A stretch of 64,000 bases of DNA from Platynereis dumerilii (GCA_026936325.1 JAPTHN010000010.1:45885414-45949413), one strand, 5' to 3'; numbered from the stretch's first letter, positions 11,213-23,634 are shown. Notes: generated by a model not told the origin, from the letters alone. Numbers and translations: made by a program.

Positions 11213-14200
11213 ATGAATATGTTCTTGAATATAATGGCATTTTCATATGTTATAGTTGCAGGTAAGAGTAGCATCAATCTTTGATGACTTCCACTTCACA
11301 TAGAGTTCTATATGACTATTTTGTATAACGCACTACCCACATTTAATTGTGTGGAATCCAAGAGTGTTCCATGCTGTTGAAGTGTCATGACTTGACTTGT
11401 GTTGTGCTGGTGTACCCCGGATCAGCCGGGGCAGCTCAACCACCACCTTTGTGGAGGGAGCCGCACATTTTTTTTTCTGTGACCGCCGTATGATGACGAG
11501 ATGAGAAGACTGGGAGTCTGGAACATACCCTATTAATTCAGGGATGCCCAGGGTCTCTCAGTTGCCCCAGCAGAGAATGCTAGATACAACTCACCTCCAT
11601 TTAATGTCCCATGGGCTCGGACTAAAGTGAGTTCCCGGGGTGAGATTTGAACCCACGCCCTCAAAGCCAGTTGACAAGCAGTCTTGACCATTAGGCCACG
11701 AGGGAATGTGAGAACTCAGAGTCACAGCTGCCGTTATTATTTTGCAAGCACTGCAATAATGTAAAATAGCTATTTATAAGCTGTGGTGTCAGTTCATACT
11801 TGGTTGTCTTCCTCAGATTCTGTGGATCCACCTCAACTGTGCATTACATTTTTAACACAATGTCAGTGAAAGTCTGGTCAGGGATAAGGAGACAACCATT
11901 TAATTATCAGGGGGCGCTTGCTTTTAGTGGTTGGGACTCTCTGTTCCTTGGCGGGAAATTATTTATTTTATGGTAACGGAGGCCGTAATTATTTATTTCA
12001 CACTTAGAGTTTTCCTCAGCGGGAAATTATTCATTTCACGGTAACGGCGGCAGTAATTATTCAATTCAAGCACGTGATGTCATCGAATATTGAATCCAAA
12101 AACAAGCATCACCTTCTTAAGAAAAACCTCCATCAGAAATTATTTATTTCAAGATTGCCAATAAAGAATATTTTATTTCACCAAAACTGAGCAATAAAAT
12201 ATAATTTATTTATTTCCTAAAATTTCTAAGCCCCCCTTTGTGATCAAATGGTGACCCCCTAACCCTTGTAAGGACACCATCACAGCCTGATAGCCATCCA
12301 TGCACAGTTGTCCGGTTGATTTTTCAGAGGCAGCAAGGTGATGCATTTTATTCTGTGATCAGAACGTAAGGGGCTGACCAGATGATAGATTTGGGGGGCT
12401 ATGGATTTTACCACCGATACAAACTTTTTTCCTGCGCGAAGCGTCTATGAACAATTTTTCGCATACTAATGAGCGACATACTTTTTTATTGCAAGTTTAA
12501 CATTATGGTTACCTGGCTACAGGTGGAACTGATCCTTTTTTTTTTCATGTACTTTTCGAACTTTTTTTTTGTGTGAAGTGGGAAACAAACTTTTTTTTGG
12601 CCAAAAGTCCATAGGCCCATTAAAGATCTGGTAGGGCCTTAAGTGCAGATGATACCTTGACCTATCATTGCCAATGTCCGGTATATTATATAGATAGTGG
12701 ATGGTGAAGAGACCAATATTGAGTTTAATTGGCCGAATGAGTAAATTATTGGTCGACTCAACATCCACTATTTGTTATATTCTGCACCACAATATTCAGA
12801 CTTATACACATTTGTAAAATATTGGTTTTTCTAAAGATACTTAATTTTTAAAATATGAAATATTCTTAATTTTTTCCAGTATTTTCCTCCTACCCAGTCC
12901 TTCAAGTTCTCTTAAGTAGGCCTAATAGGCAATTAAATGCATGGTTGCTGCTGAGAGCTCCACACACCAATATCACTTTAAAAGACACCAATATCTTATT
13001 TATTGGCGTGTCATGTGACTGATCTCCTGCTGCATGATTGGCCTAATAATCTTGATGCAGAATATAATAGTAGGCCTATATATATAAGTATTATGTCAGC
13101 TTTGTGAACATTCACAGCAGGCATCTATTATAATCTTTAAAGGGCAATTCTGAAAAGTCTGATTCACAGTTTTGTCACTTTAGCAGCTTGAGCAGCCCTA
13201 CCATTACACCTCAGCTATTCCATTGTTAAACAGGTAATAGGGGTGTCAGACAAGCCACCAACCAAAGCTCCAAGTGTAACAGGAGTTGAGCTGTGGCAAA
13301 ATGTCATGGTGTCAGACGTACGCCGTGTGATGTACGTCCGACACCATGACATTTGGCTTGTAGGTCAGCTCCTTTTACACTTGGAGCTTTGGTTGGTGGC
13401 TGGTCTGACACCCCTATTACTTTGCCTCATGCCTAGATAACAATGAAATAGCTGAGGTGTAATGGTAGGGCTACACAAGCTGCTAAAGTGTCAAATCTGC
13501 AAATCGGACTTTACGGAATTGCCCCTAAGCAGAGTCGTTCTGCAAACTAGCATATTTACAACTTTGAACTTCTATGGACTTGCTATAAACAAAAACATTC
13601 ATATTTATCATGAATAAATATTGACAAAGGCTCAGGGAATTCCCCCATTTTGATTAAATTAATTTTGCCTTTCAGTTTCCTGTAGTTGTCAGATCAGCCA
13701 GACCCAGGCCTGTCTGAATGAGGTTACAGAACTGTTGAACAATGAGCCGGGTTGCCCGTAAGTAAAAACAAAGAGATGATGACTTGAATAAAAACTTAAC
13801 TGAAGTCATTCAGAGAAATCTGCAAGTGTGACTGTATGTGACACTATTGCTCATGAATATGGAATTTATACATTTTTCAGACAGTAGGCCTATATTTGGC
13901 AACATGATTTGTATTTTTCCCCCTTCTTAAAATTGAGTTAAGCTCTGAAATTTTCATGGCCAGAGGGCAGGGGATGCCTATTTTGTAGTGTTGCGGACCG
14001 GACCACCCTCCTCCGGTCAAGGACCGCCCGGTCCAGGGGTGTGGTGGTCATGTATACCGGTACATACCGGTTTCCGATTTACGAACAATTTTTCGCAAAA
14101 ATCATTGGAAAAGATCAAAAATAAAGGTGTGAAAATAAAAAAACATATTTTTTTCCTTCAATTTTAAGTGTTTTTACCAAAATTACACTGTACCGATACG

Positions 14201-17200
14201 TATCGGTATAGGCAACCTCTGGACCATTTTTTTTAAATGAGGGTGGTCAGGTACTGAAACGTGGTGGTACATGGACCGTACCGGTACAAAGCGATCCGGT
14301 CCGCATCACTACTATTTTGTCAGCGCAATTAAATTTGTCTCAATTATGCTTGACTCAGATTCAGTCAGGAAATATGCCCATTAATTTAACAATTTCTAGG
14401 AATTTTCCAGTACAAAGTTGCTCTGACAATCATGTGACACATGTACATGTACTTCGCCTCCGTCACTGATACAATGACATACACAAATAGGCCTATGTAG
14501 TATACATTCTGTCTGTGATTCCAAACGACAAGAAGTTAAATCTCCAAAAATCTACAAGTTGGAACTCAGAATCAATGGCGCAATACCTTCATCCCGTTTG
14601 AAATCAAGGAAATTTAGAAGCAACTTTGGACCACCTGAGTGCATGCTTATTTTGAAAATTTGATAATTATTATTTATCTTTCAGGAGTGCAGACGTTCGC
14701 TCCAAAGTATTTGATGCATTGAGGAGATGTGAGTGCGATGATGAGGCCAGACATCAAATTGCTCTTCGATTTAAAGACATAATTTCTGAGTGCAAACCAG
14801 CAGACACAATCAGGGAAGACATTATCAGGTGGTCAGTATTGATTACAGATGATTTCATATTTGTGTACACTGAGACTGAATGAGAAATTTATTCTTAGAC
14901 GTGTATTCTATATAAAAAGGATGTCATAAATTTTTTTTGTCACTTTTCCCCATAGATTACGCGTCTAATGGGGTTAGTTGAATTTTTGCCCTTATTCCCT
15001 GTGGTTAAATCTGTTTACCCAAATTTGACTAAATGTTAGATTATTCACTACTCAAGACATGACATCACTTCCTACATGAGCAATATTTCGAATCCTGTGC
15101 TTCACTGGGCCGTTAAGTTAATTTTTGAGCTCCTGAAGTAAATTTTTTGAGTTGAAATGATTTCGATCTTTATGCTATTTGAAATATTATTATGTAATGA
15201 AACTTCTTTTACCGCAAGTTGGAAGCCTTTGGTAATACAAACAACTGGCAAAGACATTATTTAAGCTTTTGATTAAGGTGATATATAACGGATGACCTAA
15301 CCACATGGTGGGTTGGGGCTAGTTGAAGCATTTTCCATGGGGTTAGTTGAAACACTTCAAAAATGCTATGCACAGTCTCTTTGTTAACACCAAAGTAGAT
15401 AATCACTACTGCATTGTATAGTTAGGTCCTATTGGTGTTTTTTCCTCAAATAAAGTACACCAGAAAAAAGGAAAAAAGATGAGTGCCTGCTGAAATACCC
15501 AGGCAGCAATTGAAGAAGTGTTAATTGCTAAACCACTATGTTTGTTAGTATAGCCCATGAGCATCATATTCTTCAGGCAAAAAAAAATTATTTAATAAAA
15601 CGATATTAGTGTCTTAAAGCAGAAAAAGAGGAGAGACTTTGCACTGGTAATTTCAATAACCGAGTTATAACCAATTTACCAGCATCCAATTGCTGACATT
15701 GTAATGAAGCGCTCACAACTTCACAGCTTATACAATGCAAGAAAGCGACAGGAACCAAAAAGCCATTTCCCCATTGACTTATCTCCTTACAAAAGATCTT
15801 TCTTCTCAGTATTAATTACTGTCTGAATTACTTTTCATACTGCACAACCATCTCATTTCCAAAGGTTTTTAAAATTTCTTTCAAGGTTGATGTTGCTGCT
15901 TTTCATATTTTTGTATTAAGTTCTGAAAGACTGAAACACATAAATGTCCAGTCATTTTTTTGTGGCAGTAAGTTTTGGCTGATAATTAAAAACATACCTT
16001 ACTCTTGACAAAAAATACTTGTCTCCTCCTGTTCCTGACGGCTTGACCAAACAGTTTCATAAACATTTGGAAGTATTGGCATCTTGTAGCCCTGGTTTTG
16101 AGGCAGTCCCATTAGAATAACATATAGCTGTCAACACAGCTCAAGAAGCCATTTTCTTCTACTGTTTATATTGATGCTGTTGTGACGTCACAATTGTTTC
16201 AGTGATGTCATAGAGCCAACAATGCTGATGACGTCACAACAGAAGGCTAAAAATAGCTCTAAATGTGCTGGAGAGCAGCAGCAATTTAACATTGTAAGTG
16301 CCTGTGTGATGAAGCCGGGGGATTGGAGGACATATATTTAGTCCAAATCATGCTTGGTCATGGTGTACTCACCCCAATAAACCAAAAATTAAACCCCAGA
16401 CTTAATCAAGGATTGTTTTATTGGCTAAAAATTTACAAAAGTGTTTTCATAATTGTTAATAGTATTTTGACAAACTATTGTATATAATATGCCAATATAC
16501 AGATAAATTGCATAAAATTCCAATAAGTGCAATTGGCTAAAAGGTATGGAATGCCAGGTAGTGCTACATCAGTCTAATTTCACTTCATCCCAGTGCTTAG
16601 TTAAATTTCAGTTGGATTACTTAAAGTCACATTAATTTATTTCTATTTATTTACAATATTAATTTTGATACTTTATATAACATGTTACACAATTATAAAG
16701 TTTGTGAATGAAACTATTTTATAAAATGAAATTAGCACGTAAATAGGCCTAATTGTAAAACATCTACATGTAAGATAGATAGATAGATACGGTAAGTGCA
16801 GCCCTCTAAGCCCAGTTCTGGGCGCTCACGAGGGTTGATTGTTGAGATGAGAGAGAGAGCAGGAGTCCTCAACATGTTACACATTTACCCCATGCGAGGG
16901 ATCTTTTACTTGCCCAGCACAGACACTGATACAAGGGGCCGCCAATTTAACGTCTCATCCGAACGACACCCAGCTGGGATTTTGCTCATAAAGGTCCACT
17001 GAAAATTTCGGGTTCCCCAACCGGGAGTCGAACCCATGCAGGCAAAGACCCATGTAATACTATATGACAAAATGTCGATACGACTGAAGATAATAATGAC
17101 AGAAAAAATATCCATTTAATTCTGCGTCAATAGTGTCTAGTTTATTTTAGCAACTCTCTGCCACATTGATGTGCATTCTACTTTTAGTTATGTTTCATTT

Positions 17201-17300
17201 TAGAATAATGGGCGATGCCGAATTCCAGGAATTCTCCGAGGACCAAGATAGATGCTGGTGCATTTTCCCCCATCTTCTTTTTAAAACAGTCCATGAATAA
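11213..17300 (+). CDS. Novel small secreted cysteine-rich protein, four exons
   Basis: Exons are 11213-11261, 13676-13757, 14685-14828 and 17204-17300. Every junction has GT-AG borders with pyrimidine tracts, and phases agree (1, 2, 2). The predicted product has 123 residues. Residues 1-16 (MNMFLNIMAFSYVIVA) form a signal peptide; the start has A at -3. The mature part has nine cysteines at about 19, 21, 29, 43, 59, 61, 80, 109 and 111, three times as a C-x-C pair, in otherwise helical, charged sequence (for example RSKVFDALRRCEC). The last exon ends VHE-stop, with AATAAA overlapping the stop. If intron 3 were retained, the frame would instead stop at 14881-14883. I do not recognise the family. 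An extracellular or peptide role is inferred from signal and cysteines only. Introns hold SINEs and MITEs. Confidence 0.6.
11406..11706 (-). mobile_element. tRNA-derived SINE, minus orientation
   Basis: The complement reads CGTGGCCTAATGGTCAAG (A-box-like), then GGGTTCAAATCTC (B box), then a tRNA-unrelated body. It is clearly the same family as the copy at 56929-57213 (shared CCCTGAATTAATAGGGTAT and CATCATACGG). It lies in intron 1 of the secreted-protein gene, opposite to its transcription. Confidence 0.8.
11952..12085. repeat. Two-unit tandem repeat
   Basis: A unit of about 68 bp beginning GCGGGAAATTATTTATTT and containing ACGG(A/C)GGC is repeated twice, near 11957 and 12019. Further GAAATTATTTATTTC fragments follow to about 12210. 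It lies in intron 1. No function is evident. Confidence 0.6.
13141..13525. mobile_element. Near-palindromic MITE with TAA duplication
   Basis: The left half (from AGGGCAATTCTG) and right half (ending GAATTGCCCC) are inverted copies almost throughout 385 bp. They meet at a centre around 13320 that includes ACGTACGCCGTGTGATGTACGT. TAA flanks both ends (13138-13140 and 13526-13528), as for 3-bp TWA duplications of Harbinger-type elements. It lies in intron 1 of the secreted-protein gene. RNA across it would form a very long stem. Confidence 0.85.
13986..14311. mobile_element. hAT-type MITE with 8-bp duplication
   Basis: The ends are TAGTGTTGCGGACCGG and the complement of TAGTGATGCGGACCGG. Both sides are flanked by CTATTTTG (13978-13985 and 14312-14319), an exact 8-bp target duplication diagnostic of hAT elements. 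The inside is non-coding, with several GGTACCGGT-like palindromes. It sits in intron 2. Confidence 0.9.
14829..16767. other. Intron 3, left part
   Basis: Non-coding. GGGGTTAGTTGAA or close variants occur three times (about 14969, 15315, 15340). An inverted pair of TGTTGTGACGTCA-like arms occurs at about 16172-16240. No other gene or element is clear. Confidence 0.45.
16768..17062 (-). mobile_element. Second tRNA-derived SINE family, minus orientation
   Basis: The complement has GGGTTCGACTCCCGG (B box) near 17020-17035, followed by a body with GGATGAGACGTTAAATTGGC and GTGCTGGGCAAGTAAAAGATC. It ends in a (TATC)n tail at 16775-16790. A fragment of the same body recurs near 49264. It lies in intron 3, about 140 bases before the last exon. 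Confidence 0.8.
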
Positions 17301-17301
17301 A
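17296..17301 (+). terminator. Polyadenylation signal of the secreted-protein gene
   Basis: AATAAA overlaps the TAA stop of the last exon (17298-17300). This gives an extremely short 3' UTR and supports 17204-17300 as a terminal exon. Confidence 0.55.
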
Positions 17302-17338
17302 AAGCTAAAATCAAGTAGTATTGGTTGTTTTAATTTAA

Positions 17339-17827
17339 ATGCATCTGCAAAGTTCAGACCTCTTTGACAAGTATTTTGCCATTAAGCACTATACCCAGGC
17401 AATGTCAGTTTGGGGGGTCGGATGAGGGGAGGTCGGGTGTTTTTGTGCTCACTGCAGCGTTTCTGAAACATTTCTGCAGCAAAATCTGTAATTCTGTAGG
17501 AGTTACGCAGCTTGGGAGGTTTTATGCACTTTTGCTACTAGTATATGTATATAGCTACTGAATTCAGTTGGCAGCTGCAGAATTTGTGATATTCTGCCGC
17601 TTCCTGTAGAATTCTAGAGCTACCAGCAAAAGTGCATAAAACTTCCCAAACTGCATAACTCCAACAGAATTAAAGATTTTGCTGTTGAAACTTTTCAGAA
17701 ATGCTGCAGAGGAGCACCGAAACCCCCCGACCCCCCTGCTGACCCCCAAACCGCTACACCCCCAAAACCAACGTTTCCTGGTTAGCGACAAGATTCTTGT
17801 CAAAGAGGTCTGAACTTTGCAGATGCA
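17339..17827. mobile_element. Fold-back element with 33-bp perfect ends
   Basis: ATGCATCTGCAAAGTTCAGA and the next 13 bases at 17339-17371 are perfectly inverted at 17795-17827. The inner arms also pair (TGCACTTTTGCTA at 17527 against TAGCAAAAG-like sequence near 17622; the CTGCAG-rich parts). It ends just before the 16-bp satellite and may define its left border. Confidence 0.8.
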
Positions 17828-17865
17828 TTGCAATAAGCTGAAAGAAGCGGTGACACCCTATGAGT

Positions 17866-18050
17866 CCGAGGGCCCGCCAGTCCGAGGGCCCGCCAGTCCG
17901 AAGGCCCGCCAGTCCGAGGTGCCCTGAGGGCACCCTGAGTCTCAGGTGCCCTGAGGGCACCCCTTACGATCGTCCCCAAAGGCCCGCAAGTCCGAGGGCC
18001 CGCCACTCCGAGATGCCCTCAGGGGAAATGGGTGATGCCCTCGGAGGATT
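17866..18050. repeat. GC-rich 16-bp satellite block
   Basis: GGGCCCGCCAGTCCGA is repeated in tandem and then interrupted by the near-palindrome TGCCCTGAGGGCA twice. It is far richer in G and C than its surroundings. The same unit recurs in the opposite orientation at 23660-23925. Confidence 0.85.
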
Positions 18051-18054
18051 ATAG

Positions 18055-18055
<1 letters not shown>

Positions 18056-18098
<43 letters not shown>

Positions 18099-18123
18099 GT
18101 CTATCTATCTATCTATCTATCTA

Positions 18124-18191
<68 letters not shown>

Positions 18192-18215
18192 GTCTATCTA
18201 TCTATCTGTCTGTCA
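18056..18215. repeat. (TATC)n microsatellite
   Basis: About 160 bp of tetranucleotide repeat with a few substitutions, joined directly to the 16-bp satellite block. Confidence 0.95.
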
Positions 18216-19494
18216 ATTTGACTATCTACACTACCCTCCAAAAGTTTGAATACACCAGAAAAGGTGAGATTTCCTTCAAAAATACTTCATCTTCAACACA
18301 ATTTGTATTTTATACTTAAATCAAACAACATGGAAATTCATATTGAGAAGGCCATAAGGTGTTCTTGTTTCATGGTTTAAAATCATTTTTGGTATAAATT
18401 TATATAATTTTCTCGATATCCTATTTTATAATTTTCTATGAAAAGCTGTAAAAGCATGACATTTTGTCATTTTGTACACATTTCCTCTGGTTTGATATGA
18501 TTTTACCAGTAGTTTCAGACCAGAAAATGGCTGTTGAAAATTGGACAAAAATACACGTTTTGGCTAGTTTTCGATCAAAACAATGCTGAATATGTACTTG
18601 CTAAACAAATATGATGCCTGATGGGAAGATCAGGTAAACCAGATTGACGTGAATTAGTTTGAAGTCACTGAATGTTGCGAATGATGTGGCATAAAAGGTT
18701 ACAATACATTCTGCAAAAAATAGCACAACAAATACTTTGGAACAAAGGTTCTGCTTCTTCAGTTGCTTCTTGTGGCAGAACTGAATGGCTGGAATTTTTG
18801 ACAAATCATGAGCATGAGGGTATACACTCAATCAATGTATGATTGCAACTGGTAACTATAAATTCATTATTGTCAGAATTAATTATAATTTAAAGCTTGT
18901 ACCATCATATGAATCTTACTGACGATGCATAGCATTTTCAGTACTTTTTCTGCAGTGACTGCATCATTAATGAGTAATTAGAGATTAATAAGCATATGCA
19001 ATTTTAAAAGCATGATACTGATCCTACATAATACTTAAAATCTGCCATATTGTGCCATAAGTTGAATCCTGAAGCAATTTTATATGGAGTTATATGTGAA
19101 AACCCATCTGAAACCGTATGAAATTCAGGCTTTTTTTTACCAATTTCTGTGAAAAATGAAATATTTCGTTTCCTTTGCAACATTTTGATGACAAATCACA
19201 TATCTATCTATCTGATAGGAAAATTAATTTCCTTTCATTTTGTACTATTTTGAAGGCTCTCTGTGATGAATTGCTATCAAGTAACCATACAAAATGTAAC
19301 ATAAAATCATAGAAAATATGAGGCAGGGTTTCCCTTTACCCTAGACCAAAATGAATGTGATATTTGGATTCCAAATGCCCAAAAGCATGGGAAAGCAAAC
19401 AGGAGGCTATTAAAATCTACATTGTTTGTATTCTGAACAGGTCGACAGCACCTTTTTGCCTTAGTTCATGATGTAACTGTTATGCTCCTCAGAT
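18216..19494. other. No gene seen; possible Tc1-like end
   Basis: AT-rich sequence without an exon. CACTACCCTCCAAAAGTTTG at 18229-18248 looks like the end of a Tc1/mariner element (the family often ends CAAAAGTTTG), but no matching opposite end was found. Confidence 0.35.
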
Positions 19495-21612
19495 AGTTCC
19501 TCAGGGCACTTTTTGATTCCTCAGGGCACTCTTTTTTTGGGTCATTCTGGTTCCTTGCAGCACTTCAGGGCACCTTCTTGCCTCAGGGCATGATGTCACT
19601 GTTCTCGTCCTCCTTGGTTCCTTGGGGCACTCTTTGATTCCTCGGGGCTCTACTTGTACCCTCAGGGCACCCTTTGTTTCTAAAGTTACTAGTAAATCTT
19701 CAGGGCACTTTTAATTTCTTTTTGGCACTTTTTACATACCTCAGGTCCTATGATTCATTCCTCTGGGCACTTAATTATGCTAAGGAACAACAAACTGTCC
19801 GAGACCAAAAACTGCCTTGAGGAACCAAAAACTGCCTTGATCAACCAAAAAGTGCCCTGAAGAACAAAAAAATGCCCTGAAGAACAAAAAAGTGCCCTGA
19901 GGAACAAAAAAGTGTCCTGAGGAACAACAAAGTACCCTGAGGAACAACAAAGTACCCCAAGGAACAACAAAGTGCCGTAAGGCTATTTTTCTAACTTGGG
20001 GCTCTGTGTTCTTTGGAGCACTCTCATGTTACCCAGTATACTCTTTTATTCCAGAGCCAACTTTATTGTTCCAACCTGAGGGGCACTTTGTTGTTCCTCA
20101 GAGCACCTTGTTGTTCCTCAGAGCACTTTGTTGTTCCTCAGAGCACTTTGTTGTTCCTCAGGACGCTTTGTTATTCTTCAGGGCACTTTGTTGTTCCTCT
20201 CGGCACTTTATTTTTCCTCAGGGCACTAATCTTTGTTGTTCCTTAGGGCACTAATCTTTGTTGTTCCTCAGGGCACTTTTTTGTTCTTCAGGGCCCTTTT
20301 TGGTTCCTTGAGGCCCCTTTTTGGTACAGGACATGTTGTTGTTCCTCTGGATACGTTGTCGTTCTTCTGGACAGTTCACTGTTCCAGGACCAAAAACTGC
20401 CTTGAGGAACCAAAAACTGCCTTGATCAACAAAGTACCCCGAGGAACAACAAAGTGCCGTAAGGCTATTATTCTAACTTGGGGCACTGTGTTCTTTGGAG
20501 CACTCTCATGTTACCCAGTATACTCTTTTATTCCAGAGCCAACTTTATTGTTCCAACCTGAGGGGCACTTTGTTGTTCCTCAGAGCACTTTGTTGTTCCT
20601 CAAAGGACTTTGTTGTTCCTCGGGGCACTTTGCTGTTCCTCAGGGCACTTTGCTGTTCCTCAGGGCACATTGTTGTTCCTCAGGGCACTTTGTTGTTCCT
20701 CAGAGCACTTTATTGTTCCTCTGGGCACTAATCTTTGTTGTTCCTTAGGCCACTTTGTTATTCCCCAGGGTACTTTGTTATTCCCCAGGGTACTTTGTTG
20801 TTCCTCAGGGCACTTTTTTGTTCCTCAGAGCACTTTTTTGTTCTTCAGAGCACTTTTTTATTCCTCAGAGCACTTTTTTGTTCTTCAGTGCACTTTTTGG
20901 TTCCTCGAGGCACTTTTTGGTACAGGACATGTTGTTGTTCCTCTGGACACGTTGTCGTTCCTCTGGACAGTTTACTGTTCCTCTGGACAGTTTGCTGTTC
21001 CTCTGGACAGTTTGCTGTTCTTCTGGACAGTTTGCTGTTCCTCTGGACAGTTTGTTGTTCCTCTTGACAGTTTGTTGTTCCTCCAAGAGTCTGAAAACTC
21101 TGTTGTTCCTCTGGACAGTTTATTGTTCCTCTGGACACTCTGTTGTTCCTTAGGGCACTTTGTTGTTCCTCAGGGCACTTTGTTGTTCCTCAGGGCACTT
21201 TGTTGTATTTCAGGGCACTTTGTTTTTCCTCTGGACACTTTGTTGTTCCCCTGGACACTTTGTTTATCCTCAGGGCACTTTGTTTATCCTCAGGGCACTT
21301 TGTTGTTCCTCGGGGCACTTTGTTGATCCTCGGGGCACTTTGTTGATCCTCATGGCAGTTTGTTGTTCCTCAGGGCACTTTGTTTATCCTCTGGACACTT
21401 TGTTGTTCCTCGGGGCATATCGTTGATCCTCGGGGCACTTTGTTGATCCTTGGGGCACTTTGTTGATCCTCGGGGCACTTTGTTGATCTTCAGGGCAGTT
21501 TGTTGTTCCTCAGGGCACTTTGTTGATCCTCGGGGCTCTTTGTTGATCCTCAGGGCACTTTGTTGTTCCTCTGGACACTTTGTTGTTCCTCTGGATACTT
21601 TGTTGTTGTTAA
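19495..21612. repeat. 20-bp satellite array with orientation switches
   Basis: The unit GGGCACTTTGTTGTTCCTCA is repeated many times. Units run forward and degenerate at 19495-19780, reversed (TGAGGAACAACAAAGTGCCC type) at 19785-19985, forward at 20070-20340, reversed at 20390-20460, then forward to 21612. A higher-order block of about 480-590 bp is duplicated (landmark ACTCTCATGTTACCCAGTAT near 20019 and 20501). The unit has no stop in any forward frame, so long repetitive frames arise in all three. These are a by-product, not evidence of a gene. Confidence 0.9.
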
Positions 21613-23419
21613 GAGCAGGTCTAGCTGTTAAAAACGTGTCGGTGAAATCAACCCAAAGAGTTTTGAAATTCCCGTTTTGATAAAACTCCAGCTACCTGTT
21701 GATTACACACGTCACTCCACATTAATTATATATGATTTGATATGATTCAGATAAGTGACTGATCTATATTGGTTAAGCCACCCCCCCCCCCCAGGTAGCC
21801 ATCCCAAGTAAATAAGATAACTCCCCTGCTAACAAGTATAACTAAAATTCAATACAATAATGAGTTTTATACTCCCAAGTAAAGACAGTTCACTCCCAGA
21901 CTGCTCCTTGATCTTCTTTGGTCAGCACCTGGCAATGCAATAAACTTGTGAATACACAAAAAACAAAAAAAAACAAAAGACACATCGATTAAATACAAGT
22001 AAGATTGGTTTTAAAGTAAAGGGCTTGTTTCCATCTCTCTCACACAGGCATTATCACATTTAAAAGGCCTATAGCCTATTCAATTTTGTTGCTCCCATGT
22101 GGGGCAATTTAGGGCTTCCAATACAATTACATTAGTTTACAGGCCATTGTCTGACCAAGCGTCAAAAGTTCACAATGGCCCCCTTAATGTTTCGTTGTGA
22201 TATAAGTGTCAAAAGCTTCACAATGCAAAAAAAATTAATTTTCATTTAAAATTTCCTTCTTAGTTGTGTTAGACACACAATTAATTCCTTTGTCTTCCAG
22301 CAGACAATTTCAATTTACATTGTGCTTTAAGGTATATACAACTGACATTTAGAAATTATAAATGTTTAAGGTACCCGGAACTTTCTTCTGAATGGGCTTC
22401 AAAACTAAAATTTCAAACGAAGCTATGGTCATTGGAATTACAAAAAAGGCCATAATAATGGCAATAAGTGGCAAAAAGTACCTAGATGATGTTTAAAGCA
22501 TAGATTGCTTCATACAGCATAAAATTTGCGGTGTGCCCTACTCACTATGCCTTCCGGTCAGATAAACATTCATGTTAAAATCACAATAAAATTATAAAAA
22601 ATTATATAGCTGTTTCTCTAGAAACCCCTACCAAACAATTTACTTTGCAGTCCTCACCTAAAGACTCTTTCACCCATAGCCTATAAGACTAGTGCAGCTA
22701 AATAAAAATGTTTCCTATATAATTTGGTTTTGGCCAGATCAGCTCCAGATTTTAAATAATCAGATATCAATTTTTTTACTAAAACTGCTGACTCGTTGTT
22801 AATTCCCTGCGCCGGGATCCAAAAAGATCCAAATTACATAAGAGTTGACAAGATTATGTAATAAGATGTAACATCCTATAACACTTGGCACGGTGTCGGC
22901 AAAGGTCTCTGAGTGCAGCTTCAGGCGTCACTGCAATGTTAAAAGATAGGTGAGTTATGTTTAATAGATCAAACTATAAAGGTTTAAAATAACTCTAAAA
23001 ATGCCTTTTCGGGATAAATTGCCACATAGACTAAATAGAGTACTGCAATAGCTACACAATGCACTTATTTTGATAAAGACATGTTGAATATTAAAGTCAT
23101 AATTCATTAAAGGAGTCAGCACTGAGTTTAAAGTTCTTTTAGAGCAGATAAGTGGTTGAAACTTGAAAGACTCTAGTGTGTGTCTTTTCTAAGCAATCAG
23201 GTATTATTGCCTGTACAATTAGCAAATACAGGCAGAGTGGGCCATATACTGACAGGTCTGCTGTTACCTTGTTGAGGATTTACAGCAGCCTGCGACTCAG
23301 TTAATATAGGCTCCATCTCTAAAGCATTAGTGAGAGTAACTGCAGATCTTACATGGTTTTTTTTTGGCAAGAGATCTCCTGGACTTCAAGAAAGAGTTCA
23401 ACTCTAATCTGACACTTAA
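21613..23419. other. No gene seen
   Basis: AT-rich sequence with a C homopolymer near 21781-21792. No exon, SINE or inverted-repeat element was recognised. Confidence 0.5.
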
Positions 23420-23580
23420 ACTTGTTCAATAGCAATCAGATAAGCACTCCAATCTGACACTGTAGCAATTCAATAGCAATCAGGCAATTTGATACATTGT
23501 GGCAATCAGGCAATTCAATAGCAATCAGGCAATTCAATAGCAATCAGGCAATTCAATAGCAATCAGGTAACTCATTAAAA
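23420..23580. repeat. 19-bp tandem repeat
   Basis: GGCAATTCAATAGCAATCA is repeated about five times, with degenerate units on the left (GATAAGCACTCCAATCTGACA interruptions). Confidence 0.85.
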
Positions 23581-23634
23581 GGTAACTCATTGCCTTCATA
23601 AAGCCCTGAAAGCTTCTAAAACTTATAATGCCCT

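Noticed and set aside
14829-14883. Read-through of exon 3 to a stop as the end of the secreted-protein gene
   Set aside because: Possible, but splicing at ATCAG|GTGGTCAG to 17204 keeps phase, adds two more cysteines and ends at a polyadenylation signal.
18052-18220. CRISPR-like or functional array
   Set aside because: A plain (TATC)n microsatellite without spacers.
20610-21326. 238-codon forward frame and several overlapping frames
   Set aside because: Produced by the stop-free 20-bp satellite in all frames; no splice context or non-repeat coding sequence.
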